Source: Marivita geojedonensis (lineage in GTDB: Bacteria; Pseudomonadota; Alphaproteobacteria; Rhodobacterales; Rhodobacteraceae). Taken from it: a stretch of DNA of 64,000 bases. The stretch spans positions 124,001 to 188,000 of the forward strand of contig NZ_JFKC01000001.1 of assembly GCF_002115805.1 (NCBI RefSeq), in the 5' to 3' direction. The translations under genes and the position numbers were made by a program. Below the pieces are notes generated by a model that made no database searches, was not told the origin of the DNA, and was given only the letters and a program-made list of their open reading frames with translations. Position 1 is the stretch's first letter. Each line of letters opens with the position of its first letter. Below, piece after piece: positions 29,548 through 38,200 of the stretch.

Positions 29548-30363
29548 ATGGAAGACAGGAAGACACCGCCGCAGAAATCACATGGTCGCAAGACGATCCG
29601 TGCGACGCTCAAACCACGCGAACTGATGGAGCAGACCCCAGATCTGGCCCGTGTCTGGAAAGCGCAGGTCATCACGCTTCTTCCCGAGGCGTTTCCCGGC
29701 ATTCTTGGTCAATCGCTGACCGGGCGCGCGCTGAAGGACGGGCTGTGGCAACTGGTAACCGTCGCGCTGCGCCAGTTCGGTGAAGGTAAGCATCGTAATG
29801 TCGATGACACGCCAGCAGGCGGTGGCGCGGGCATGGTGCTTCGGCCGGACATCATGGCCTCGGCCATCGACCACGCGCGCCCTCGCATCGCGCCGCAAGC
29901 CCCTCTGATCTATCTGAGCCCGCGCGGTCGCCCATTCACGCAGGCGATGGCCAAAGCGCTGGCGGCCGGACCCGGTGTCAGCATGATCTGTGGTCGGTTC
30001 GAAGGTTTGGATCAGCGTGTGATCGATCACTACCGGATTACCGAAGTGAGCCTTGGCGATTTCGTTCTCACCGGGGGCGAAATCGCGGCCCAGGCGATGA
30101 TAGACGCCACGGTCCGTCTTTTGCCGGGTGTCCTGGGCAATGAAGCCTCGACCGAAGAGGAGAGCTTTTCGGACGGCCTTCTGGAACACCCGCAATACAC
30201 CCGTCCGGCCGAATGGCGAGGCATGGGGATACCGCCGGTACTGATGTCCGGCCACCATGGCGAGATCTCCAAATGGCGGCAGGCGCAGTCGAAAGAACTT
30301 ACACGGGAACGTCGCCCCGATCTTTGGTCGGCGTGGCAGGCCTTGCACGACCAGACCGATTGA
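29548..30363 (+). CDS. trmD: tRNA (guanine-37-N1)-methyltransferase
   Basis: The protein has 271 residues. It has a roughly 40-residue N-terminal extension (MEDRKTPPQKSHGRKTIRAT) before the usual start region WKAQVITLLPEAFPG. Knot residues are clear: SPRGRPFTQ, CGRFEGLDQRVIDHY and SLGDFVLTGGE; HPQYTRP is the C-terminal motif. It methylates G37 of tRNAs to prevent frameshifting. A shorter start at the second Met (MEQTPDLARVWK) is possible. Confidence 0.96.
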   Translation: MEDRKTPPQKSHGRKTIRATLKPRELMEQTPDLARVWKAQVITLLPEAFPGILGQSLTGRALKDGLWQLVTVALRQFGEGKHRNVDDTPAGGGAGMVLRPDIMASAIDHARPRIAPQAPLIYLSPRGRPFTQAMAKALAAGPGVSMICGRFEGLDQRVIDHYRITEVSLGDFVLTGGEIAAQAMIDATVRLLPGVLGNEASTEEESFSDGLLEHPQYTRPAEWRGMGIPPVLMSGHHGEISKWRQAQSKELTRERRPDLWSAWQALHDQTD

Positions 30364-30382
30364 TCCACCAGACCGGGCTCGT

Positions 30383-30399
30383 TTCGTGTTAGACACGAA
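30383..30399 (+). other. Perfect inverted repeat between trmD and the EthD gene
   Basis: TTCGTGT (30383-30389) and ACACGAA (30393-30399) with a 3-nt TAG loop. It lies 16 bp before the EthD gene's ribosome site. It could be an operator or a tight RNA hairpin; no T-run follows. Confidence 0.5.
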
Positions 30400-30426
30400 G
30401 CATTGCGCGACTCGGAGGAGATACAA

Positions 30427-30735
30427 ATGGCACTTTCCCTACAGGTGATTTACCCGATCACGGACGATACACATTTCGACTACGATTACTATTTGGGCAC
30501 GCATATGCCGATGGTTGGCGAACATATGGGGGCGCATATCGCATCCGTTCTTGTGACCAAAGGGCTGGCCAGCGGTCCGGACGCACCCCCAGAGAGCTAC
30601 GCGGTCGCAACGATGACCTTTGCCGATCAGTCAGCCCTTGACGCGGCGCTCGGTGCGGCAGGGCCGGTGGTTGCGGACATTGCGAACTTCACAAACACGC
30701 GGCCTCAGATGCTGATTGGAGAGGTGATCGCCTGA
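30427..30735 (+). CDS. EthD-family dimeric alpha-beta-barrel protein
   Basis: The protein has 102 residues from MALSLQVIYPITDDTHFDYD, with GGAGGAGA upstream. YYLGTHMPMVGEHM and the C-terminal TNTRPQMLIGEVI match the EthD/ferredoxin-like family. EthD itself aids degradation of ethyl tert-butyl ether, but most members have unknown small-molecule roles. It lies between trmD and rplS, an accessory insertion. Confidence 0.75.
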   Translation: MALSLQVIYPITDDTHFDYDYYLGTHMPMVGEHMGAHIASVLVTKGLASGPDAPPESYAVATMTFADQSALDAALGAAGPVVADIANFTNTRPQMLIGEVIA

Positions 30736-31022
30736 TCTCGGGCGAACAGCATCACAGCTGACAAATCGCAAAGGCCGGTCCTTCAATCCACACTTGATTT
30801 ACTTCGGTGCTTCTGGTTTACGGCGCGTGTTCCGGGTGTCAGCCCGGTGCGGTGATTCCGTGTGTTCTTCGCGCAGGGCCCAACCGCACCCATCCTGGAC
30901 ATAACAAGACAAAGACGACCTGATCTCTGGCGGGCGCAATTGCGGACCCGGACGAAGACCAAGAGCTCTGAGGACGCGCAGACCTTTGCGGAGAAACCGC
31001 AAGCAGTTTTAGGAGAGAAGCG
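30736..31022 (+). promoter_or_regulatory. 287-bp leader/promoter region of rplS-rpmE
   Basis: No gene seen. It holds CCGGG/CCCGG (30832-30836/30843-30847) and GGTGCGGT/ACCGCACC (30846-30853/30883-30890). These two stems share two bases, so they are mutually exclusive. TTGCGG/CCGCAA (30986-30991/30997-31002) forms a hairpin 8 nt before the AGGAGAG ribosome site of rplS. A ribosomal-protein leader with alternative folding is possible; this is inference. Confidence 0.4.
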
Positions 31023-31406
31023 ATGGATCTTATCGCTCAGTTGGAGGCGGAACAGATTGCCGCCCTCGGGAAAAACATTCCCGACTTCAAAGCAGGCGAC
31101 ACCATCCGTGTTGGCTACAAGGTGACCGAAGGCACCCGCACCCGTGTTCAGAACTACGAAGGCGTCTGCATCAGCCGCCGTCAGGGTGATGGCATTGCCG
31201 GGTCGTTCACCGTTCGCAAGATTTCGTTTGGCGAAGGTGTGGAACGTGTGTTCCCGCTTTACTCGACCAACATCGACAGCATCGAAGTAGTGCGCCGTGG
31301 CCGCGTCCGTCGCGCCAAGCTTTACTACCTCCGCTCGCGTCGCGGCAAATCGGCCCGTATCGCGGAAGATGCCAACTACAAGCCGCTCTCGGGCGCAGAC
31401 GCGTAA
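31023..31406 (+). CDS. rplS: 50S ribosomal protein L19
   Basis: The protein has 127 residues: [40 protein letters not shown] and the basic end [25 protein letters not shown] precedes the ATG. It is followed 11 bp later by rpmE. Identity is secure. Confidence 0.98.
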   Translation: MDLIAQLEAEQIAALGKNIPDFKAGDTIRVGYKVTEGTRTRVQNYEGVCISRRQGDGIAGSFTVRKISFGEGVERVFPLYSTNIDSIEVVRRGRVRRAKLYYLRSRRGKSARIAEDANYKPLSGADA

Positions 31407-31417
31407 GGACGCTTCCG

Positions 31418-31639
31418 ATGAAAAAAGATATCCATCCCGACTACCACGTCATCGACGTCAAGATGACCGACGGCACCGTGATTCAGATGCGCTCGACCTG
31501 GGGCAACGAAGGCGACCAGCTGTCGCTCGACATTGACCCGTCCGTGCACCCGGCATGGACCGGTGGCAACTCGCGTCTCATGGACACCGGTGGACGCGTT
31601 TCCAAGTTCAAGAAGAAATACGAAGGCCTGGGCTTCTAA
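31418..31639 (+). CDS. rpmE: 50S ribosomal protein L31, zinc-free type
   Basis: The protein has 73 residues with no cysteine, so it is of the C-minus (zinc-independent) class. [26 protein letters not shown] and [15 protein letters not shown] match L31. It is co-transcribed with rplS and closed by a terminator. Confidence 0.96.
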   Translation: MKKDIHPDYHVIDVKMTDGTVIQMRSTWGNEGDQLSLDIDPSVHPAWTGGNSRLMDTGGRVSKFKKKYEGLGF

Positions 31640-31662
31640 GCCACGCTTTGCTGACTTCGATG

Positions 31663-31690
31663 AGGCCGCTCTTTTCAGGGCGGCCTTTTC
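31663..31690 (+). terminator. Terminator of the rplS-rpmE transcript
   Basis: AGGCCGC (31663-31669) pairs with GCGGCCT (31680-31686), followed by TTTT. It is 24 bp past the rpmE stop. Confidence 0.82.
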
Positions 31691-31823
31691 ATTTGGCTCT
31701 GGCACATTCAGTCAGATGACCTGAGTCCCCTTCGCCGCAATCCCTTTCAAATCGCAACGCACCCCGTTGCAACATCCCGCGCATTCAGGTCATAGCTGTC
31801 CGAAAGGCAGGGTGGTCGAACAG

Positions 31824-32633
31824 ATGGCACACATCATTGTTGTCGGGAACGAAAAGGGCGGCGCAGGCAAATCGACCGTCTCGATGCATGTAGCAACCGC
31901 GCTTGCGCGGATGGGTCACAAGATCGGTACGCTGGACTTGGATCTGCGGCAGCGCACCATGGGGCGCTACGTTACGAACCGCATGAAGATGCTGGACTCC
32001 GAAGGACTCTCCCTTCCTACGCCACGCTACATGGAACTGCCGGAAATCGACCCGGACAGCCTGCAGCCGGGAGAAAACATCTACGACCACCGTCTGTCAG
32101 CAGCGGTGGCCGAACTTGAGCCGGGCAGCGATTTCATTCTGATCGACTGTCCCGGATCGCACACCCGTCTGAGCCAAGTCGCGCATTCGCTGGCCGATAC
32201 GCTGATCACGCCTCTTAACGACAGCTTTGTCGATTTCGATTTGTTGGCCCATACCGATGCGACAGGCGAAAAGATCGAAGGGCCGTCGGTCTATTCCGAG
32301 ATGGTCTGGAACGCCCGTCAGCTTCGGGCGCAGGCTGGCCTGCCCCCCATCGACTGGGTGGTTCTGCGGAACCGTCTGGGCGCTCAACAGATGGTCAACA
32401 AAGCAAAGATGGAAAAGGCGCTCGAACGTCTGTCCAAGCGCATCGGGTTTCGCGTGGCGCCCGGTTTCAATGAGCGTGTGATATTCCGCGAACTTTTCCC
32501 CCGCGGACTGACGCTCCTCGATCTCAAGGATGTCGGTGTCAAGCAGCTAAACATCTCGAACATCGCCGCACGGCAGGAATTGCGCGACCTGATCAAGGCG
32601 CTGAACCTGCCCGGAGTTTCGGTCACGTTCTGA
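31824..32633 (+). CDS. mipZ: MipZ-type division-plane positioning ATPase
   Basis: The protein has 269 residues from MAHIIVVGNEKGGAGKSTVS; a GTG four codons upstream is possible. It is a deviant Walker A ATPase (KGGAGKS, residues 11-17), with LDLDLRQRTMGRY and the FILIDCPG Walker B. The MipZ-specific C-terminus FRELFPRGLTLLDLKDVG is present. In alphaproteobacteria without Min, MipZ binds ParB at the pole and forms a gradient that keeps FtsZ at midcell. No parB is nearby. Confidence 0.93.
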   Translation: MAHIIVVGNEKGGAGKSTVSMHVATALARMGHKIGTLDLDLRQRTMGRYVTNRMKMLDSEGLSLPTPRYMELPEIDPDSLQPGENIYDHRLSAAVAELEPGSDFILIDCPGSHTRLSQVAHSLADTLITPLNDSFVDFDLLAHTDATGEKIEGPSVYSEMVWNARQLRAQAGLPPIDWVVLRNRLGAQQMVNKAKMEKALERLSKRIGFRVAPGFNERVIFRELFPRGLTLLDLKDVGVKQLNISNIAARQELRDLIKALNLPGVSVTF

Positions 32634-32690
32634 ACCTCTGGCCTCCCGTCCCGCGCCGCCTATCTTTGGTCAAAGCGCGAGGAGAGGCAT

Positions 32691-32888
32691 GTGACCGGCC
32701 CCACGAGAAACGAACTTCTGTTTCGCCTGATTTTCAGCCTTGGCGGACTGGCGCTGCTGGCCGTGGCGGTGATGGTACGCGGTATTTCGAATTCCGCCGC
32801 CTTGGTCGAAGTGGTGGGCATCGCGGGCGTGTTCTTTGGCGGTACCGCGATCTGGGCAGCTGTCAAACTGGCGCGCCACCGGGACTGA
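32691..32888 (+). CDS. Small two-helix membrane protein, hypothetical
   Basis: The protein has 65 residues from GTG 32691, with GGAGAGG 3 nt upstream. Two hydrophobic helices (FRLIFSLGGLALLAVAVMVR and LVEVVGIAGVFFGGTAIWAA) are joined by a short polar turn and end in LARHRD. I do not recognise a family. It lies between mipZ and the aldolase on the same strand. Confidence 0.65.
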   Translation: MTGPTRNELLFRLIFSLGGLALLAVAVMVRGISNSAALVEVVGIAGVFFGGTAIWAAVKLARHRD

Positions 32889-32941
32889 CTTGCCTTGCCT
32901 GTTGCGCTGGTGTCTGATCGCCGAAAGAAGGACATGCCCAC

Positions 32942-33718
32942 ATGCCAGCCCCCCTCAATCGTTTCAAAGCCGCCTTGGCGTCTGACACCCCCTCACTTGG
33001 CCTATGGCTGGCCATGGGTACTGGCTACGCTGCCGAAATAGCCGCCTCGACCGGGTTTGACTGGCTGTTGATCGACGGCGAGCATGCGCCCAACGATCTG
33101 GGTACGATCCACGAGCAGTTGATGGCGGTGTCCGGCCACGACGTGTCCCCGATCGTGCGCATCCCGCACAACGATCCAGCGCTGATCAAGCAGGTGCTCG
33201 ATCTCGGCGCGCAAACGCTGCTTTGCCCGATGGTCAATTCGGCGGATGAGGCCCGCGCCATCGTCGAAGCAACCCGTTATCCGCCTAACGGCATCCGTGG
33301 TGTCGGACACATGCTGGGGCGCGCGTCTGCGTTCAACGGGATTCCGGATTATTTGGAAACGGCTGAAAATCAGATTTGTCTTATTGTTCAGGCTGAAAGT
33401 GTCGCCGCGATGGAGGCACTGGAAGAGATCTGTGCGGTTGACGGGATCGACGGCGTCTTCATCGGTCCTGCCGATCTGTGTGCGGATATGGGGCTCTTGC
33501 CAAATATCACCCACCCCGAGGTCCGTGCCGCTGTGCAGGACGGGCTGCGGCGCATCCGTGCGGCGGGCAAGGCCGCGGGCATCATCGACGGTGATCCGGC
33601 GCTCATTCAGCAGGACATCGACGCTGGAGCAAATTTCGTGGCCTTGGGGGCCGATGTGATGTTGCTTGCCGACGCGATGCGGGGGCTGGTGAAAACGTGG
33701 AAAGCCCGGACCACCTGA
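32942..33718 (+). CDS. HpcH/HpaI-family class II aldolase
   Basis: The protein has 258 residues, a TIM-barrel aldolase. LLIDGEHAPND (catalytic His), IVRIPHND (Arg), VQAES (metal Glu) and FIGPADLCADMG (metal Asp) are all in place. Members cleave 4-hydroxy-2-oxo acids such as 4-hydroxy-2-oxoheptanedioate to pyruvate plus an aldehyde. With no catabolic partners nearby, the substrate is open. A hairpin overlapping its stop codon may terminate it. Confidence 0.9.
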   Translation: MPAPLNRFKAALASDTPSLGLWLAMGTGYAAEIAASTGFDWLLIDGEHAPNDLGTIHEQLMAVSGHDVSPIVRIPHNDPALIKQVLDLGAQTLLCPMVNSADEARAIVEATRYPPNGIRGVGHMLGRASAFNGIPDYLETAENQICLIVQAESVAAMEALEEICAVDGIDGVFIGPADLCADMGLLPNITHPEVRAAVQDGLRRIRAAGKAAGIIDGDPALIQQDIDAGANFVALGADVMLLADAMRGLVKTWKARTT

Positions 33719-33730
33719 TCCGGGCTTTCC
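33699..33730. terminator. 12-bp stem-loop overlapping the aldolase stop codon
   Basis: GGAAAGCCCGGA (33699-33710) pairs perfectly with 33719-33730; the 8-nt loop contains the TGA. It lies between convergent genes, 26 bp from the other gene's stop, and may serve both strands. No T-run follows on the plus strand. Confidence 0.6.
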
Positions 33731-33756
33731 CATTGCGTGAGTGGTGGTGGTCTGAA

Positions 33757-34974
33757 TTACTCAGCGGGCACCGCGTTTGCCGGAACGGCGCGACGCGTAA
33801 AGTGCTGGCGGTTCAGGCGCAGGACCAGAGCGATGGCGACAAGCTGCGCCACGATGGCAATGCCCGTCACACCCCAGTACATCGCACCGAACTTTTCGAT
33901 CGCACCGGCGCCGACAAGACCCTTATTGACGAAGAAGTGGATCATCACCGACAGCGCCACGGCGGGACAGACCAGAGCGTAGGAGCCGGGAGAGGTCTTG
34001 GAGCCCATGACGAAGTCACTGAAGTAGCCCTGGCGCACCATCACAACGGCACCCAACAGCAGGAACACGATCTGGATCGACAGTAACTGTGCGAGGAAGA
34101 TCATGGTTTCACCCGGTTGAGCATGTGTTTCAAAAGCGACGTGAAGGCCGTGGCTTTGGCGCACGAAGAGGATGCCAAGAACCGTGACGATCGGAACGAT
34201 GATCATCAGTGTCGGACCGGATTCCCGCGCCGTGCCGTGCTGGAGCATCGACGCAAATGCGGTGGTCGCGGCAATCACTGTGTAAAGGATCGCCGCAACG
34301 CCGAAGAAGGTCGACAGCATCAGAGCGACTGCAACCGTGGTGGCCGAGGTACTCATCGCGGCGGGCGCGGCGAAACCGACACCGACCATGGCAATGCTGA
34401 AGGCGGGCAGAAGCTGTGCGAAGGAGTTATGTGCGGTCACATCGAACACGCCGCCTTTCGACAGTACGCGGCCAAGGAAGGTACCGATCATGCGGAACGC
34501 CAGAACGCCAATCGCGGCAAAGGCGATCAGAGCCATCGGGAAGAGGTATTCCACCACACTCCAAAGCTGCGGTACGAAGACCAGACCAACGATGAACATC
34601 GCGTTCACGCTCATTGCAAGCGCGAGCGGCATCGCCAGAAGCGTTGCTTCGGCGTTGGTTTCGCGCAGCTTGGCGTAGGCGTCAGTTTTCTTGAAGGCCG
34701 ACAGGGATTGAAGGTTCCAGATCAGCGATTTGATGTTGAGGAAGGCGAAGACGGCGATGCCGAAGACAGCAGCCAGAATGGCCGTCTGCATGGCCAGGCT
34801 TCCCGTTCCGAATGCAGCCGCGATGTCTTCGAAGACCGGAACCGGTTGCCCCGGATGAGGCACCCAGAACATCAGAAACATAAAGAAGGTTACGGCAATG
34901 CCCCCGGCTCCAAGCGAAGCCAGAAAGTAAATTGGCGAATAGGTATCGGCGGGTCTTGTGGCAGAACGATCCAC
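33757..34974 (-). CDS. Ten-helix inner-membrane protein with a single cysteine
   Basis: The protein has 405 residues from GTG 34974 with AAGGAGA 6 nt upstream. About ten membrane helices and no large soluble domain. There is one cysteine in the whole protein, Cys336, in the helix SYALVCPAVALSVM. The layout recalls TehA/SLAC1-type (TDT) carriers, which include sulfite exporters, and perhaps the group named TsoY (seleno)proteins; I cannot verify either. The promoter carries two ATTC-N8-GAAT operators, suggesting sulfide/persulfide control. Transcribed alone. Transport of a sulfur or tellurium oxyanion is a hypothesis. Confidence 0.6.
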   Translation of the reverse strand: MDRSATRPADTYSPIYFLASLGAGGIAVTFFMFLMFWVPHPGQPVPVFEDIAAAFGTGSLAMQTAILAAVFGIAVFAFLNIKSLIWNLQSLSAFKKTDAYAKLRETNAEATLLAMPLALAMSVNAMFIVGLVFVPQLWSVVEYLFPMALIAFAAIGVLAFRMIGTFLGRVLSKGGVFDVTAHNSFAQLLPAFSIAMVGVGFAAPAAMSTSATTVAVALMLSTFFGVAAILYTVIAATTAFASMLQHGTARESGPTLMIIVPIVTVLGILFVRQSHGLHVAFETHAQPGETMIFLAQLLSIQIVFLLLGAVVMVRQGYFSDFVMGSKTSPGSYALVCPAVALSVMIHFFVNKGLVGAGAIEKFGAMYWGVTGIAIVAQLVAIALVLRLNRQHFTRRAVPANAVPAE

Positions 34975-34987
34975 GACGGGTCTCCTT

Positions 34988-35033
34988 ACATTCTAATTTT
35001 GGAATATATATACATTCAGTTTTTAGAATGTAA
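34988..35033 (-). promoter_or_regulatory. Two tandem ATTC-N8-GAAT operators over a sigma-70-type promoter
   Basis: Copy A is 34988-35009 (core ATTC...GAAT at 34990-35005) and copy B 35012-35033 (core 35014-35029). They are in direct 24-bp register and agree at 16 of 22 positions. Outer arms also form an 11-bp perfect inverted repeat (34986-34996 with 35023-35033). On the minus strand TTTACA, 16 nt, TATATA gives a promoter whose -35 lies in copy B and whose -10 abuts copy A; copy A ends next to the ribosome site. ATTC-N8-GAAT is the operator reported for the ArsR-family sulfide sensors SqrR/BigR. Confidence 0.72.
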
Positions 35034-35214
35034 ATAGATGAATTGATCCATACCTCAGGACTGTGCCGAAATTGGCATCGGAGACCGCAATCCAATGCGC
35101 AATATCTTGTGGATAATTCCCACCTCCTCACCACATGCAGCATGATTTCGTTGACTCAAACGCTAACCCCGCGACACACTGACCCTCAACACAGGAATCA
35201 GGCAGGCTTACCGA

Positions 35215-38200
35215 GTGCGCTTCTCCAAACTCCGTTTGACGGGCTTCAAAAGCTTCGTTGACCCCACTGATCTGGTCATCGCCGATGGCCTGACCGGTGT
35301 CGTGGGGCCAAACGGCTGCGGTAAGTCGAACCTGCTTGAAGCCCTGCGGTGGGTCATGGGGGAAAACCGTCCAACGGCCATGCGTGGCGGTGGAATGGAA
35401 GACGTCATCTTTGCCGGGGCTGCCACCCGGCCTGCCCGTAACTTCGCTGAGGTGTCGATCCAGATCGACAATTCCGACAGGCTCGCTCCGGCCGGCTTCA
35501 ACGATCAGGATCAGCTCGACATCGTGCGCCGCATCACCCGCGACGTGGGAAGCGCGTACAAGGTCAACGGCAAAGACGTACGGGCGCGCGACGTTCAGAT
35601 GCTGTTTGCCGATGCCTCGACCGGCGCACATTCACCCGCGCTTGTGCGGCAGGGCCAGATCAGCGAACTGATCAACGCAAAGCCGAAAAATCGCCGGCGT
35701 ATCCTTGAAGAAGCAGCGGGAATTTCCGGCCTTTATCAGCGTCGTCATGAAGCCGAGTTGAAGCTCAAGAGCACCGAAGCGAACCTTTTGCGTGTCGATG
35801 ACGTGATCGAGCAGTTGGCCGCACAGCTTGCGCAACTTGCCCGACAGGCGCGGCAGGCTGCCCGTTATCGTGCCATCGGGGAAGAGCTCCGGCACGCCGA
35901 GGGCCTGCTTCTGTACCGGCGCTGGAAGGATGCGGATATCGCCCGTGCGGAGGCGGATGGTCAGCTGCGTGAACGCACCACCGACGCCGCAAAGGCAGAG
36001 ACAGCAGCACGAGAAGCAACCAAGGCCCGTGAGAAGGCTGACGCAGCGCTGCCACCCTTGCGCGAAGAAGCCGCAATCGCCGCCGCGATTGTCCAGAGAC
36101 TGACCCTGCAGCGCGATACCCTGTCCGAACAGGAAAGCCGTGCCGAGGAATTGATCGAAACGCTGACCCGACGCATCGACCAGATGACCAAGGACATGGA
36201 GCGGGAAAGCGGACTGAACCGCGATGCGGGCGAAACAATCCAGCAATTGGAATGGGAAGCGCGGGAACTCGCGAAGGCTGCAGAGGGGCATGAGGACAAA
36301 CTTGCTGCCGCAACCGAAGCAGCCCGCGAAGCGGGTGCTGTGTTGCAGGCCCGCGAGAGCGACCTGAGCCAGAAAACCGAAGACGTGGCGCGGTTGGCGG
36401 CCCGGCACCAATCGGCGCACCGGCTGCTTGCAGACAGTCAAAAGACGCTTGAACGCAATGAGGCCGAGACGGCGCGCGCGCGCGAGGCCATGACGGCTGC
36501 AAGACAGACCCTGGCCGAAGCGAAACAAAGCGCCGCCACTGCCTCTGAAGAACAGGTCGCCGCCCGTGATTTGTCGGAGCGCGCCGATCAGGTTCTGACC
36601 GAGGCGGAAGCCGCGCGCGCGGAAACGCAATCGCGCGAAGCGGATGCGCGGGCCGAACGCTCTGAAGCGGAAGGCGAGTTGAACGCGCTTTCCGCCGAGA
36701 CTACAGCTTTGGCGCGACTGCTGGAACGAGACACTGCAGAAGGCGGACAGATCCTTGACCGCCTGCAGGTCGAGCAGGGTTTCGAGAAAGCACTTGGCGC
36801 AGCGTTGGCGGATGATCTGCGCGCACCGGAGGTTGAGGGCGATGGCCCAACCGGCTGGACAGCCCTGCCCCGTTACGACACTGACCAGCCTCTGCCATCT
36901 GGGGTTACGCCTCTTACCAACCATGTGTCGGTACCAGAGGTACTTGAACGCCGGATGGCGCAAATTGGTCTCGCGGAGGCCGAAGACGCCGCGCGCCTGC
37001 AACCCCTGTTGAAGCCGGGGCAGCGACTTGTCAGCTCTGAAGGCGATCTCTGGCGCTGGGACGGGTATCGCGCCTGGGCCGAGGATGCCCCATCCGCCGC
37101 TGCTCTTCGGCTGGAACAGCTCAATCGACTGGAATCGCTCAAACAGGAAACAGCGCGTGCTTCGGCGCGCGTGGAAGGTGCACGAGCGGCGCATGAAAGC
37201 CTGACACAACGGCTCTCCGACCTGACACATGCCGAGAAAGCCGCTCGCCAGGCCCGACGCGATGCGGATGCCTCGGTCACTGAGGCTGCCCGCAAACTCA
37301 GCCGGGCCGAGGCGGATCGGGACATGGCGGAAGGCAAGCTTGAAAGCCTGACGATGTCGGTGTCCCGGCATGAGGACGAGGCAACCACCGCCCGCGCACA
37401 GCTGCTGGAAGCCCAGCGCGCGGTCGCAGAGCTTGAAGACCTCGACACTGCCCGTGCAGAGGTGGAAGACCTGAAACTGACCGTTGAAGCCGCGCGGATG
37501 ACGATGATGGCCCGCCGGTCCGAACAGGACGAACTGCGCCGTGAAGGCGACGCCCGCAAAGCCCGGTCGCAGCAGGTGACCAAGGAATTGAGTGGCTGGC
37601 GGCACCGACTGGAAACCGCTGAAAAGCGCAGTGCCGAGTTAGCCGAACGAAGGACCGCCGCCGAGACCGAGCTTGACTCCGCTGCAAACACCCCTGCGCA
37701 ACTGGCTGCCCAGCGCGAGAGCCTCGGACACGAAATAACTCAAGCCGAAGCCCGCAAGGCCGCCGCTGACGACGCGCTTTCAGCGTCTGAGGCAGCCTTG
37801 CGCAGTGCAGATCAGGCGGAACGCGAGGCCGAGCGTAAGGCCTCCGAAGCCCGCGAAGCGCGCGCACGCTCCGAGGCGCGCGCCGAAGCCGCGCGGGAAG
37901 CCGTGAACGCGGCGGCGGAACGGATCGCTGAAGAACAGGAAACAAGCCCGACCGCGCTTCTGCAGAAACTGAATGCCGATCCGGAAAACCTGCCCAAAGC
38001 CGAGGCCGTCGAAGCCGATGTGAACCGCCTTAAGCGGCAGCGCGACGCATTGGGCGCTGTGAATCTTCGAGCCGAAGAGGACGCCCGCGAAGTGCAGGAG
38101 GAGCACGACACGCTGTTGTCCGAAAAGCAGGATCTGGAAGAGGCGATCAAAACGCTTCGTTCTGGGATCGCCAGCCTGAACCATGAGGGACGTGAGCGGC

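Noticed and set aside
35632..37605. 657-codon minus-strand frame opposite smc
   Set aside because: It is antisense to the SMC coiled coils; repeated Glu/Ala/Arg codons keep the opposite frame open.
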